A stretch of DNA of 64,000 nucleotides from Cloeon dipterum (GCF_949628265.1 NC_088786.1:43049681-43113680); one strand, 5' to 3'; counted from the stretch's first letter, positions 18,576 through 31,649 are shown. Program-made: numbers and translations. The notes: generated by a model not told the origin, from the letters alone.

Positions 18576-20299
18576 TGTTTTATTTGCTACAATTAAAGAT
18601 TGAAAATTGTTGCAACAACCTACAAGGTGCTTATTTTTGCTAGCCGACATTTCGTAGGAAATAAATCTAGAATTTAATTTAAATCTTAATTAAGAGTTTT
18701 TGCTTTATTAAATTTATTTCCTCCAACTGCTAAATACAGTATACTACAATTGATCATCCACCGATTAAATAATAAATAAAAAGCATTCCGTGTGTTGCCG
18801 GTTGCCACTTTCGCAGGCGTTTTATTATCATGCTCTGCTCATCTCTGTCATACGCTGACTCAATTGAGCCGCCATCGACCATCGACTGCTCGGCGCACGG
18901 CAAAGTCGAGTGCATAGCTGCATAATTAAGTATCATCCTTAATCATCTCAACTAAGAGGCAAAATTCATTATTAGTCTTCCCTTTCTCTTACATTCTGAT
19001 CTGATTTTGATTGGCTTTTAACTCTTGAAGACGCCCTTTTTAATTGCTCTGCGCATTCTTAACGAAAACATATTTCCTCCACATTTTATTTTTAGATATT
19101 TCCTTTCAAATGCTCACATCAGGAATTTTTAAAGATCTGAGCTGGTTGCTGCTTTTGTTTGTGAGGAAGTTTGAAAATATAGTACACTGTGTCGCGTGAG
19201 TTTGCCGGTGCGGCGAGCGTCGCGTGAGGCGTGTTTAGAATTCGGGACGTCCGTCCAAAGTCGGTGCGCCGTCAGCGGCGGACGCGGATTCGAGAGATTG
19301 GAGACGGGCCACGGCAGGCAGGCAGGCAGGCAGGACAGGAATATGGGTCGGCCGGCCGCAGTCGGTGGCTCGGCGGCCCGGCGGCGCCTCATTGTCAGTT
19401 CGCACTGCGATTTCTCCGTAAGCAGAGCAAATCTTTGTGAGCGGCAGTGCCAGTGCAAATTCCTTCTAATTGTAGGGCGCACGCCGTTTTCTATCTTAGA
19501 CGATTTCTCGTTACGCGCACGCTCCCAATTGGGATAAATTATCATGTCACGACAGCCACGCAACACGCTCTACACGCAATCCTTTACTTAAATCTCAATC
19601 TTCTGTATAGAAAATTGTGCAAAATGGCAGCAACCTGCGGCTTTTTAGAAATATGGCCAGGCCCGTGTACTTCAGCCGAGTGCTCGCATTTTGGTGACAT
19701 TTTGCGAAATTGTCGGATCGCGCCTAACTAGCTCTCGCGGTGAGCAAGTGTCGCGCACAATCTGCATTCGGGGCCGACTCTCTTCTGCGTCACTTCTGCG
19801 TGGACAGAACAATTTTCACGAATCGCAATCGTCGTCTCGGTTCGATTCGAGTGCGGAAAAGGTCAGGAAATGGGGTTGCCCTTTGGACGCAGCCGTGCAC
19901 TGGCGCAGAGGTCTCGCTTAGCGCAAAATGCTGGCGCGGGCGGGTGGTAACCATTTTGCATTGCATGAGCTGGCGAAATCCGAAGTGCGCGCTCCAAAAT
20001 GATGCATTTTGCTACACAACGCTACTTTCCGTTTTCAACGAGAACCATTTATGAAACGTTCCCACCAATTATTGAACGGCTTTCCAACTCCTCTCGTTCC
20101 AATTGTTTTTTCGTTCCACAGAACAAATTTAATCGAAAATATTCATCATTGCGGACCCTTGATGAATCATTTTTAACTCAAACTTTCGCAGTCACTGCAA
20201 ATTAATATTTTCAAGATGAAAATGCATATAATTTGCTTTAATCTGTCACTTTTACATTAATTTGCGTCGTCTGACGTGAAATTAACTCGAGTGGAAACA
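18576..20299. other. Gene-free interval with a CpG-rich patch
   Basis: No gene is supported. From about 19190 to 19440 it is CpG-rich and contains a GGCA tetranucleotide run (19313-19333); it could be an orphan promoter or 5' leader, but no linked coding exon is visible. From 19700 to 20050 there is mixed-composition sequence with overlapping open frames on + and no recognisable protein. Confidence 0.4.
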
Positions 20300-20572
20300 C
20301 GATATTTTCTCGGTTCGCGAAAGAGGAAAGCGACTACGCACGTTTTCGGGGCAATTAAGAAATATAAGTGTGTGCGTCCCACGCGAGCAGCAGCAGGCAG
20401 CCGCTCTTTTCGCATTTTCATAATTAACCGCCCGTTCAAATTCACAAAAAGTTTAATTAAATTGCATCTGGCACGAAACGCCAATAAATGGCCTTTACTG
20501 CTCCTCTGTTTTTTGTATCTTTTTAATCAAATGCAAATTTGGTCCGTTTTCCCTCGTTAAGACGCAGTCGCG
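20300..20572 (+). repeat. Duplicated flank, copy 1
   Basis: This segment recurs in the same orientation at about 31650-31918. The two share the blocks GGGGCAATTAAG, GCTCTTTTCGCATTTTCATA and GGTCCGTTTTCCCTCGTTAAG. Here it directly abuts the GCC-rich outer end of the first foldback arm; at the second site no arm follows directly. It is therefore a segmental duplication in this repeat-rich region. Confidence 0.7.
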
Positions 20573-22195
20573 TTTTCCCTCCGACGCCGCCTCCAACGTC
20601 GCCGCCGCCTCCGACGATGCTGTCTCCGACGATGCCGCCTCCGACGATGCCGCCTCCGACGATGCCGCCTCCGACGATGCCGCCTCCGACGTCGCCGCCT
20701 CCGACGTCGCCGCCTCCGACGTCGCCGCCTCCGACGTCGCCGCCTCCGACGATGCCGCCTCCAACGTCGCCGCCTCCGACTTCGCCGCCTCCGACGTCGC
20801 CGCCTCGGCCGCCTCCGACGCCGCCGCCTCCGACGCCGCCGCCTCCGACGCCGCCGCCTCCGACGCCGCCGCCTCCGACGTCGCCGCCGCTTCAGTCACC
20901 GCCACCTCCGCCCCTTACTGCTCCCTCCGCCGCCACGGCCATCACCAGCCGCTACGAATTCGTCGGCGACGCGCTCGACAGCTGCTCAGCCGCGTCCGAC
21001 CTTGTTCCCTCGTTGATCTGCTCGGTCCACCTCCAGGGTCTTCCGGTCCGTCTTCGTTGCTCCTGTTCCTCCTTCAGTCCGCCAGTCCTCCACCTCCAGG
21101 CCGGTCCAGTCCCTCGCGTCCTCCAAGTCCTCCAGATCCAGATCCATTCTGGCCTATGGGAAAGCAGCTCCTTTTATTCATTTAGCCCGACATCTTCATC
21201 TAGTTCACAAATCGATTCAAACAATCATAAAAATTACAACAAGTTAGAATAAATTGTTCATTCCATTCAAATTCGCTTCAAAAAAATTTTAAAACAAAGA
21301 ACATCTTGCTAAATTTTATTATAAAGTAAAGAAATTTAAATTAAAATTTTTTTAATTCCGTAAAATAATTAAAATCCATAGCTGTTAATAATTTACGAAC
21401 TAAATAATAAAGCGAACAAAAAAAATATTTATCCAATTGTAATAACCATTTGAACAATTAAATTTCTTTTGAATTCAATTAATTTAAATTCTGAGGCTTA
21501 ATGAATAGTTTTCTGAAATCAAATAAATGAATAAAATATTTTCAATATGATTATCAATAGATAAAAAAATTCATTAATATTTTAAAATATTTTCAAATAA
21601 AATGTTTATTGTTAATATTAATTCGAAAAAATTAGAATCCTGTTGAAATGTTTTTCAGTGTTTCTGTTAAGTGCAATTTCAGTTTATTAACCCTTTGCCG
21701 TAATCGCACTAAAAGCGCTCTGTCACTTTAATTTATTTTGAATATCTTATTTCATCTTAAATCTCCGGGTGACACTTTATTACCTTAGGCGAAATTACGT
21801 TCGTCTCCATTTTGAAATCTCAAAGTTATTAAAACAAGATTAATTATAACGTCAAAAACACATCTGCGCTCAAGAGGAGATTGAGAAGAGTCTATAGCGA
21901 TTGATAGATTTTGAAATTTTGGTTTTTAAATCCCGAGATTAAGAATTTTAAAAATCACAAAATGTTAAAAAGATTTCTTTTTTTTGCGCGTTTTTTTTAA
22001 ACTTTGAACCTACAAATCTCATGTTCTGAGCATCTCAATTACCAAATCTAACTACCGTTGGACTCTTCTCAATCTCCTCTGACCAGTTGGAGGGAAAAAA
22101 GGTGCTTAAACTCACCCCCGTTCATCCAAAATGCCACAATTTTAATAATAAGCGACCGCCGTTCCTGTCGCCGCTCCTTGTTTTGCTTCTTTCGA
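20573..22195 (+). repeat. Foldback family, left arm A
   Basis: The outer end (20577-20930) is a 15-base-period GCC/GAC expansion, giving Pro-rich frames on + and AASEA repeats on minus. Next is a conserved GC segment (~20930-21170), then an AT-rich inner part with the conserved block around 21660-21730. The innermost part (21860-22190) is itself an inverted repeat bounded by GAGGAGATTGAGAAGAGTC and its complement, and ends in a block matching, inverted, 36580-36625. Shared with arms at 28.3, 33 and 35 kb. On minus, a frame starting MDLDLEDLEDARDW opens at the conserved segment but is broken downstream. It has no right arm; the 163 bp satellite follows directly. Confidence 0.7.
20577..20930 (+). 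repeat. GCC-rich minisatellite of arm A
   Basis: About 20 tandem copies of a 15-base unit (TCCGACGTCGCCGCC with variants) occur here. All frames stay open because the unit length is a multiple of three; the Pro-rich frame on + and the Ala/Ser/Glu frame on minus are repeat translations rather than evidence of a gene. Confidence 0.85.
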
Positions 22196-22199
22196 AAAT

Positions 22200-25100
22200 T
22201 TGCTTGATAGTTAGAAAATAATATTTAAAATGTGTTAATAGAGTTGGAACACATGACTTTAATCCAGCATTTTCCTTAAAATTTTAAAACTTCAAGTTCG
22301 GCTAATTTCAGTATTCTAATTTTTATTATTTCGATTTTAAAGCATGAAAATTTGTTCAAATTTGCTAGAAACTAAGAAATTAATATTTAGAAAGCGTAAA
22401 TAAAGTTTGCAAGCATGACTTTAATCCAGTAATTGCCCTAACAATTTTAAATTTTCGAGTTCAGCCGATTTCAAAATTGTAATTTTTAATATTTTGTTTT
22501 AGGAGCATGCAAATTGGTTCAAATTTGCTGGAAAGTTAGAAAAAAATATAAGAAATAATTTAATAAAGTTCGCAAGCATGACTTTAATCCAGTAATTGCC
22601 CAAAGAATTTTATAATTTCGAGTTCGGCCGATTTCAAAATTCTAATTTTTAATATTTTTATTTTGGAGCACGCAAATTGGTTCAAATTTGATCGAAAGTT
22701 AGAAATTAATATAAGAAATAATTTAATAAAGTTCGCAAGCATGACTCTAATCCAGTAATTGCCCAAAGAATTTTAAATTTTCGAGTTCGGCCGATTTCAA
22801 AATTCCAATTTTTAATATTTTTATTTTGGAGCACGCAAATTGGTTCAAATTTGATCGAAAGTTAGAAATTAATATAAGAAATAATTTAATAAAGTTCGCA
22901 AGCATGACTCTAATCCAGTAATTGCCCTAAGAATTTTAACATTTCGAGTTCGGCAGATTTCAAAATTCTAATTTTTAATATTTTTATTTTGGAGCACGCA
23001 AATTGGTTCAAATTTGATCGAAAGTTAGAAATTAATATTTAAAATATTTTAATAGAGTTTGCAAGCATGACTCTAATCCAGTAATTGCCCCAAGAATTTT
23101 AAATTTTCGAGTTCGGCCAATTTTAAAATTCTAATTTTGTATATTTTTATTTTGGTGCACGCAAATTGGTTCAAATTTGTTGGAAAGTTAGAAATAATAA
23201 TTTAAAATAATTTAATAGAGTTTGCAAGCATGACTCTAATCCAGTAATTGCCCTAAGAATTTTATTTTTTTGAGTTCGGCCGATTTCTAAATTCTAATTT
23301 TTAATATTTTTATTTTGGAGCTCGCAAATTGGTTCAAATTTGTTGGAAAGTTAGAAATTAATATTTAAAATAATTTAAAAGAGTTTGTAAGCATGTCTCT
23401 AATCCAGTAATTGCCCTAAGAATTTTATTTTTTTGAGTTCGGCCGATTTCTAAATTCTAATTTTTAATATTTTTATTTTGGAGCACGCCAATTGGTTCAA
23501 ATTTGCTGGAAAGTCAGGAATTAATATTTAAAATAGTTTAATAGAGTTTGCAAGCATGATTTGTATCCAGTTATTGTCCCAAGAATTTCAAATTTTCGTG
23601 TTCGGCCGATTTCAAAATTCCAATTTTTAATATTTTTATTTTGGAGCACGCAAATTGGTTCAAATTTGCTGGAAAGTTAGAAATTCATATAAGAAATAAT
23701 TTAATAATGTTTGCAAGCATGATTCTAATCCAGTAATTGCCCTAAGAATTTTAAATTTTTGAGTTCGGCCGATTTCTAAATTCTAATTTTTAATATTTTT
23801 ATTTTGGAGCACGCCAATTGGTTAAAATTTGTTGGAAAGTTAGAAATAATAATTTAAAATAATTTAATAGAGTTTGCAAGCATGACTCTAATCCAGTAAT
23901 TGCCCCAAGAATTTTAAATTTTCGAGTTCGGCCGATTTCAAAATTCCAATTTTTAATATTATTAATTTGGAGCACGCCAATTGGTTCAAATTTGCTGGAA
24001 AGTTAGAAATTAATATTTAAAATAATTTAATAGAGTTTGCAAGCATGACTTTAATCCAGTAATTGCCCTAACAATTTTAAATTTTCGAGTTCGGCCGATT
24101 TCAAAATTCTAATTTTTAATATTTTTAATTTGGAGCACGCCAATTGGTTCAAATTTGCTGGAAAGTTAGAAATTAATATTTAAAATAATTTAATAGAGTT
24201 TGCAAGCATGACTTTAATCCAGTAATTGCCCCAAGAATTTTAAATTTTCGTGTTCGGCCGATTTCAAAATTCTAATTTTTAATATTTTTAATTTGGAGCA
24301 CGCAAATTGGTTCAAATTTGATGGAAAGTTATAAATTAATATAAGAAATAATTTAATAAAGTTCGCAAGCATGACTCTAATCCAGTAATTGCCCCAAGAA
24401 TTTTAAACTTTCGAGTTCGGCCGATTTCAAAATTCTAATTTTTAATATTTTTAATTTGGAGCACGCCAATTGGTTCAAATTTGCTGGAAAGTTAGAAATT
24501 AATATTTAAAATAATTTAATAGAGTTTGCAAGCATGACTTTAATCCAGTAATTGCCCCAAGAATTTTAAATTTTCGTGTTCGGCCGATTTCAAAATTCTA
24601 ATTTTTAATATTTTTAATTTGGAGCACGCAAATTGGTTCAAATTTGATGGAAAGTTATAAATTAATATAAGAAATAATTTAATAAAGTTCGCAAGCATGA
24701 CTCTAATCCAGTAATTGCCCCAAGAATTTTAAACTTTCGAGTTCGGCAAATTTTAAAATTCTAATTTTGAATATTTTTATTTTGGTGCACGCAAATTGGT
24801 TCAAATTTGTTGGAAAGTTAGAAATTAATATCTAAAATAATTTAATAGAGTTTGTAAGCATGTCTCTAATCCAGTAATTGCCCTAAGAATTTTATTTTTT
24901 CGAGTTCGGCCGATTTCTAAATTCTAATTTTTAATATTTTTATTTTGGCGCTCGCTAATTGGTTCAAATTTGTTGGAAAGTAAGAAATTAATATTTAGAA
25001 TAATTTAATAGAGTTTGCAAGCATGACTCTAATCCAGTAATTGCCCTAAGAATTTTATTTTTTCGAGTTCGGCTGATTTCTAAATTCTAATTTTTAATAT

Positions 25101-25660
25101 TTTTATTTTGGAGCACGCAAATTGGTTCAAATTTGTTTGAAAGTTAGAAATTAATATCTAAAATAATTTAATAGAGTTTGCAAGCATGACTCTAATCCAG
25201 TAATTGCCCTAAGAATTTTAAATTTTCGAGTTCGGCCGATTTCAAAATTCTAATTTTTAATATTTTTATTTTAGGGCACGCAAATTGGTTCAAATTTGTT
25301 GGAAAGTTAGAAATAATAATTTAAAATAATTTAATAGAGTTTGCAAGCATGACTCTAATCCAGTAATTGCCCCAAGAATTTTAAATTTTCGAGTTCGGCC
25401 GATTTCTAAATTCTAATTTTTAATATTTTTATTTTGGAGCACGCAAATTGGTTCAAATTTGCTGGAAAGTCAGGAATTAATATTTAAAATAGTTTAATAG
25501 AGTTTGCAAGCATGATTTGTATCCAGTAATTGCCCTAAGAATTTTAAATTTTCGAGTTCGGCTGATTTCAAAATTCTAATTTTTAATATTTTTATTTTGG
25601 AGCACGCAAATTGGTTCAAATTTGTTTGAAGGTTAGAAATGAATATAAGGAATAATTTAA
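22200..25660 (+). repeat. ~163 bp satellite array (~21 monomers)
   Basis: Successive occurrences of GCAAGCATGACT at 22571, 22735, 22898 and 23061 give a period of 163-164 bases. Each monomer carries TAATCCAGTAATTGCCC, GAGTTCGGCCGATTTC and GGTTCAAATTTG boxes in AT-rich sequence. The first copies (22200-22400) are most diverged, as expected at an array edge. Near 24060-24730 alternating monomer types repeat as a near-identical ~326-base dimer. The array ends sharply at single-copy GC-rich sequence after about 25660. Open frames across monomers are artefacts. Confidence 0.95.
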
Positions 25661-27299
25661 TAGTGTTTGCAGTGCGTGGGAACTGCATTTGCCGAGCCCT
25701 CTGCCTGGGACCGGGAGTGCAAAACGAGGCCCGACTGTCAAACGCGCCAGAGTGCGTGCGTGTCGCAACATGCAAAACCGCAAGCCCTTTGAAGCCGCCG
25801 CCGACCAGCATTACGGCGCCGGCCGGAGCCAATATTGCATTATTAACCATTCCAACGGTTACTAATCACGATCTTTTAATTTGGTAGAACTAAAATTTGT
25901 CTGGATGAGTGCTGTTAAAATTTTCAGCAATAATTTATTCAAGCGGGGTGAGCTCTATTGAGAAATCATGTGTTTCATCGCCTTTTACAGAATTTATAGC
26001 TCATAATTTGTACACCGTTGGAAAACGACGAGAAATTGGAAATTTTTTTTCACTTTGGTCTAGATTTTATTGTAATACATTTTGTGGAGTTAAATTTTTT
26101 CTAGATTCCAAAAACAATAAATTCAGTGGACTGCTATAGCTACGGCCAAAAATAATAATTACGGTTGCTATGATCATTGATGTCCTGTAAATATCCATTC
26201 AATGATCAATTCCACCGGCGCTGTTCACTGACATTGAACTCATTATTAAAAATCAAATTCGGTGCATAAATTGCAAAAGAAAAAGAAATTAATTTTGGCG
26301 CAGGCTAAACGCTTGCTTTACAAATGTCCTTTTCTGACTTTATTTGCAAGGCAGCGATTTTGAGATCCAATTGGCGCAGCATGGCTTTTCGTCGGCTCGT
26401 GTTTCAATCACTCAGTTGTATATTTATATCGACAGCGAACGCTGATATGGCGCTGTCAAGGCCCTGTTCATTTTTAGGAAATCCGAGCGCCCAACCTCGC
26501 GCTATGGCCCAATTTCACGAGCAAAAAATATCTTTGCCGTAATTTATATTTCTCACATCTGTTTTATTTTTGTAAATTACCGACCGTCCATCAATAAAAC
26601 CTGTAGTTTAAGTACAAAAAGATGCTTCCTCGCAATCACCGCATTAGCCTATTTTTACTCTTCCTCTAAATTACACTTTATTGCAAAGCGTATGTGCGGT
26701 ATAACGGACGAAGCGGAGCGGAGAGGAGCCATCGAGAGCATGTGCGCGCGCGGTGGGCATGGCGTATCAGCCATTTTTATCGGCTCGTCGTGTCTCTGCT
26801 GCATTATGCCAATGGGCGCCGATGGCCGAGGCCGGAGGAGCGATTTGTCACGCAGAGCGGCAAGCCCCGGCGCCACTTTTTGCCCCAAAGAGGCCTATTT
26901 AAATGGAAATTCGCTCGCCCGCCCGCCGGCCGCATCATCAGGTTTCACGCGTGCCCTACACCTGCGCGCCGGCCGGCCGCCGATTTAATTTGGCTTTCGC
27001 AAAAAGGCGTGTGCCGACGACTGGTAATGCCGGCAGATGCGCTCCCTCGGGGCTGTCGCACACAATTTCACTTTGAATTCATCACGTTCATTGTGTCGCG
27101 CGCTACCGATCCCTTTCATTCCATTTAATCTGCGTTGCTTTAATCAATTCGGGCAGATTTTAGTTTGGAAAATTTCAACAGTAAGTCTGCAGCTGATCTC
27201 TCTTATGTCGATATTCGCAGTTGTGACTTATCCTAGTGAGCAGTCAGACATAATATAATAGTAATATAAAACGTTGTTTAGTTAATTGGCTTGAGATTG
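25661..27299. other. Gene-free single-copy interval with CpG-rich patches
   Basis: No gene is supported. CpG-rich stretches lie at 25670-25850 and 26690-27060. At 26896 a CTATTTAAAT TATA-like box precedes GC-rich sequence but lacks an initiator at the right spacing. Open frames on both strands show no recognisable protein and no splice-consistent extension. Confidence 0.4.
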
Positions 27300-27502
27300 G
27301 ATCAGACACGTAATTATTCGAGAAGAGAATAAATTATTTTAATTTTTGTATTACTCTTTGAATTTGTCAAAACACTGGGTGTTCGCCGCATCCTCAAACA
27401 ATTGCGTAAGAACGCCGCGAATGCCCACATCGGACGCGTCAGTTGTAGTAATTCAAAAATTAAAATAAATTATTCTCTTTTCGAAGAATTACGTGTCTGA
27501 TC
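27300..27502. mobile_element. MITE-like hairpin with ~55 bp terminal inverted repeats
   Basis: The arm at 27300-27354, beginning GATCAGACACGTAATT, is matched in reverse complement by 27448-27502, ending AATTACGTGTCTGATC, with a few mismatches. The loop is about 93 bases and holds no frame. A perfect GATC closes both ends and could be part of the repeat or a 4-base target duplication. The size and structure fit a miniature inverted-repeat element, but only one copy is in this window, so mobility is inferred. Confidence 0.6.
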
Positions 27503-28265
27503 TTTATTTATGCGAACGATGGCCAAAATAATAAAAGCACTCATGATTGTCATATTAATTAAACTAAATTAACGTAGAGCTTAACAGGCAAACAAAGTAA
27601 AGTATTAATTAAATATTAAAAACTTTGCGATTACAAATAAATGTATTTTAAAACCAATAATTTTTAACTAATGAATTACAATGTCGCATTTATAAATTTG
27701 AGCTATCTTAGTTTTCAAAAATGAGTTAGAAAAATAAAAAACTTGTATCGCCATAAAAGATATGTTTGTTCATTAACAGTGGCGAAAATTTCGTGCAGCT
27801 TGACATCCTAAGAGATTAAAAGAAAAATCGCTGGTTAGAGGATGGTAAAACGGCGTTGATACATTCAGCAAACAAGACTTTCCTTAATTCTGTTTGCAAT
27901 TCTCCATAGACGCAAATCGCATCGCTGCCTGGCAAACGCGACCGACTTTAAAGCGAGCAACGAAATAAAGGAATGCTTTTGTTCAGGCCAAGTTCTATAA
28001 GAGCGACGTCGTCGTCGGATCGCAAATTGCGCGAAAAAATTAGCTGGGCATCGCAGGCGGGGGCCACGCGAAACCAGACAGAAGAAACAAAGTCGTCTGG
28101 TGCGCGCGCGATTAATGCGTCGAGATAAGCGGTCGTGTCTGCGCGGCTCGGCCGTTGAGCACCTGCTCCCGCCATTGGAAAATCGCCCCTCGGCCGACAG
28201 AGGCCAAGTGTGACACGGGTCCATTCACTCGCCTCTTTCGTCCTTTCGCCAAACGCAAAAGCCGA
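27503..28265. other. Gene-free interval
   Basis: AT-rich to about 27840, then mixed and CpG-containing up to the GCC-rich start of the second foldback element. Minus-strand open frames here (28224-27865 and 28328-27948) overlap each other and show no known motif. Confidence 0.4.
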
Positions 28266-31000
28266 ATCAATTAATCGCCGCCGCCACCATCGCAACCGCC
28301 ACCGCCGCCACCACCGAAACCGCCGCACCCTCCGCCGCCGTCATCTCCTCCGCCGCCGCCACCGCCATCTCCGCCGACTAGGACGCCGCCGAAACCGTCG
28401 CACCATCCGCCGCCGCCGAAACCGCCGCAACCTCCGCCGCCTCCACTTCTCCCTCCGCCGCCACCACCGCTCCCTCCGCCTCCGCTTCCAACGCCGCCGC
28501 CGCCTCCACCGCCGCCACGCTCGACGGCTGCTCGGCGGCGTCCGACCTGGTCTTCGCCAGAGCCTGCTGCGCCTCGTTGATCCGCTCCGTCCGTCTCCGG
28601 GGTCTTCGGGTCGGTCTCTTCGCTGCTCCTGTCCTTCCTTCAGTCCGCCAGTCCTCCACCTCCAGTCCAGTCCCTCGCGTCCTCCAAGTCCTGCAGATTC
28701 AGATCCATTCTAGCCTATGGGAAAGCAGCTCCTTTTATTCATTTAGCCCGACATCTTCATCTATTTCACAAATCTTCTCAACAAATCATAACAATTACGC
28801 TAAATTAAATAAAATTTTTCATTCCATTCAAATTCGCTTTAAAAATTTTAATTAACAAAGAAAACCTGTTAAATTTTATTATTCAATAAAGAAATTCAAA
28901 TTAAAAAATGTGTAAATGTCGATTAATAAATTTAAATCAATAGCTGTTAATTATATAGAAACTAACCATTAAATCGTTGAAAAAATATTTATACATTGCT
29001 CATAACCATTTGAAATAATTAAATTTATTAGAATTCAATATATATTTAAATTCTAAGGCATGATTATTATTTAGCTAAAATTAAATAAATAAAAATAAAT
29101 GTGTTCTACATTAATGTTAATTTAAAAAAAAATTATTAAAATTAAATTATCTCTAAATAAATGTTGAATGTTAATATTAATTAGAAATAAGATAATCCTG
29201 TTGAAACATTTTTCGGAGTTTCTTATGAGAGCAATATTTTATTAGCTCTTCGCCATAATTGCATAAAAATGTTCTTTGGCATCACTTATAATTTTTTCTG
29301 GGACTGTTTTCATCCGAAACTCAAAATTTAAAATTTTATTACTCAGGTGAAATTACATTTGTCTCCATGTTGAAAGCTCCAAATTGTTTGGACAATATTA
29401 ATTACAACGCCAAAACACACCACTAAGCTGTGCTCCAAAGGAAATTCAGAGCAGTTTAGCGGTCGACAGTTTTTTAAATTATGATTGTTAATATCTGAAG
29501 TTGCCAAAATCACGAAAACTGCACAATTGCTTGATTTTCGCGCGTTTTATTAACTTTATACTTCCAAATCTCGGGTTCTGGGTATCAGAATTGCAGAAAC
29601 CAGCCACCGTTGCACTCGCCTCGACCACCTTTAAGTAGCTGAAGGATTAAGTGGTGTGTGTGCTCTCCATCCACAAGTTGTCATACAGCATTAAAGATGC
29701 AACAGTGAGCGGTAGTCGCTTATTAACGATATTGAAGCGATGGGGTTGAAAGGGGATGAGCGTTAGCATCTCCTTAACCCTTCTGCTGCTCAGGGGAGAT
29801 TGAGGCGAGTCCATTGGTAGGTATATTTTGCAATTGAAATGCTCAGAACCCGAGATTTGGAGGTTCAAAGTTACGAAAAACGCGAGAAAGAAATCCATTT
29901 TTTCATTTTTGGGGATTTTAGCAATTCCTAATTTCAGGTTTTAACAATCAGAATTTCAAAATCTATCCACTGCTAGACTGTTCTCAATCTCCTCTGGACT
30001 ACAGATGGGTTTTAGACGTTGTTATTAATATTGTTTTGATAATCTGGAGCTTTCAAAATGGAGACAAACGTATTTTAGCCTAGGTAATAAAATTATTTAA
30101 CTTTAGTTTCGGATGAAAGTTGATGATGCAAAAATTTAAAATGGTACCGTAGAGCACTTTTGGTGGTTAGTAAAATAAAAATTGCGCTTAAAATTAATAA
30201 ATTAATAAAGGATTTCAAATTTTCATAATATTAGTTATAGCAAACATATTATATTTAAAGATTTATTTGGTATATTAATGAATTTTTTATCTATTAATAT
30301 TAATATTGAACATTTATGTTTTCATTTATTAAATTTAAGCTGAATAATATGGATGTATTAGGATTTAAATTGATTGAATTGAAAGAAAATTACATTGTTT
30401 TAAATGGTTATGAGAATTACATAAATAATTTTTGGTTCTAATTAATGTTTAGTTCCGAATAAATTTACTGGATTTAATTTAATTTAATTATATTCGATTT
30501 TATTACTGCTTTTTTTATTATTTTTATTATTTATTTCAATTTAACCGCAATTTCTTTGAAATAATTTCTAAGAGTTTGAATGTAAAGGTAAAATTCTTGT
30601 TTTGCAACGTAATTTTTTTGTATTGTTTAATGGATTGGTGAACTAGATTAAGATATTAAATTAATAAATGGAGCTGCTTTCTTGTATGCTGGCATGGATC
30701 TGGAGGACTTGGACCACGAGACGAGGGACTGGAGAGGATCGCAGAGGTGACCTGGAGGACGAGTTTTGGATTAGAAGGAATGAGTGGAGCAGCCAGCTTC
30801 TTCGGAAAGAAGCTGGAGCAGCGGCAGCACGCGACGGAGCAGCCTGGCCGAGATGAGCGCCCTGGCGAAGGCCAGGTGGGTCGCCGTGGAGCAGCCGGTC
30901 GGCTGAAGGAGCTCGGGAATCACAGCGAGCACGTTGCAGTGCGGCAGAGCGAGGAGCGGAGGCGGAGCGGCAGCTGGAGGCGGAGCTGAGCGAGCGAGGT
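28266..31000. mobile_element. Foldback-type element B with both arms
   Basis: The left arm (28266 to ~29640) and right arm (~29700 to ~31000) are diverged reverse complements around a short centre. Paired landmarks: the AGCAGCTCC block at 28725 against GGAGCTGC at 30669; the CAAATC...CATTC block near 28775-28825 and its inverse near 30590-30640; and the 'CTCTTCGCC' region near 29245 and its inverse near 30150. Outer ends are GC-rich and Ala/Glu-coding when read outward; inner parts are AT-rich. The innermost parts contain GGAGATTGAG and its complement as a nested inverted repeat. The left arm's outer frame (minus, 28659 down to 28378) includes INEAQQALAKTRSDAAEQ. I see no transposase and no clear target-site duplication. 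It could be an inverted segmental duplication. Confidence 0.6.
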
Positions 31001-31649
31001 GGCGAGCAGCATCACCTGCAACTCGCGCCCTGCTCGTCCAACTGCTCCACGCGAAGATCGCTTGCTTGTTAGCTGGAGCGATGCGCCCTCAAGACCACAA
31101 TGCCCCGAGCAAGTCGGCAAGCAGGACGAGGATGAAGGTGCAGCAGCTGGCGAAGGCGCGCGCAAGGACTGCGAATCGCCACATGGTGCCGTGTAACTGG
31201 ACCTGTTAACCTGCTAGCTCCTTGATCTGTTCGACAAGAAGAGCCAGGATTAGCTGCGAGTGCAGCCGGAGGCAGTTGGCAAAAAAGATATTAAAATAAT
31301 TGGGATGACATAATTTTTATCTCGAGGTTAATTTTAAATAATTTGTTTTGTTAAAATTACAGTCCAGCCGTCGAGATATTCTTTGTCGGTTGGCACAAAT
31401 GCGTTTTTTTGGCGACTCGCACTTATTGTTAGCACTTGGCACTCTGCTGGCAGCTAGTAAGGAGAGTAGATTCAGTGCAATTAGCGTTCACTCGCGCGCT
31501 GCTCAATTACTTTGCGTGCTCTCAGAGCTGTCAATTTGCCGCCACACCGTGTCTCATGTAAATTACTTACTCCTGGAGACGCTCAATTTGTTACGAAACA
31601 CTTTATCATAAAAAGAGTAGGAGTTTAATGTAAAGAAATAAATGTATTT
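31001..31649. other. Gene-free interval
   Basis: GC-rich to about 31290, possibly further decayed outer arm of element B, with + frames rich in Ala, Glu and Arg; then mixed sequence. No protein family is recognised. Confidence 0.35.

Noticed and set aside
19190..19540. 113-codon + frame in the CpG-rich patch
   Set aside because: It contains a GGCA repeat and Arg-rich random-looking sequence, with alternative frames equally open and no homology recognised.
20539..21252. Pro-rich 237-residue frame that could look like an extensin or mucin-like protein
   Set aside because: The repeat is a minisatellite at the outer end of a repeat arm, and the related arms keep neither the frame nor the protein.
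27865..28328. Minus-strand frames of 119 and 126 codons left of element B
   Set aside because: They overlap in different frames, extend into the GCC repeat, and neither shows a domain or supported splice sites.
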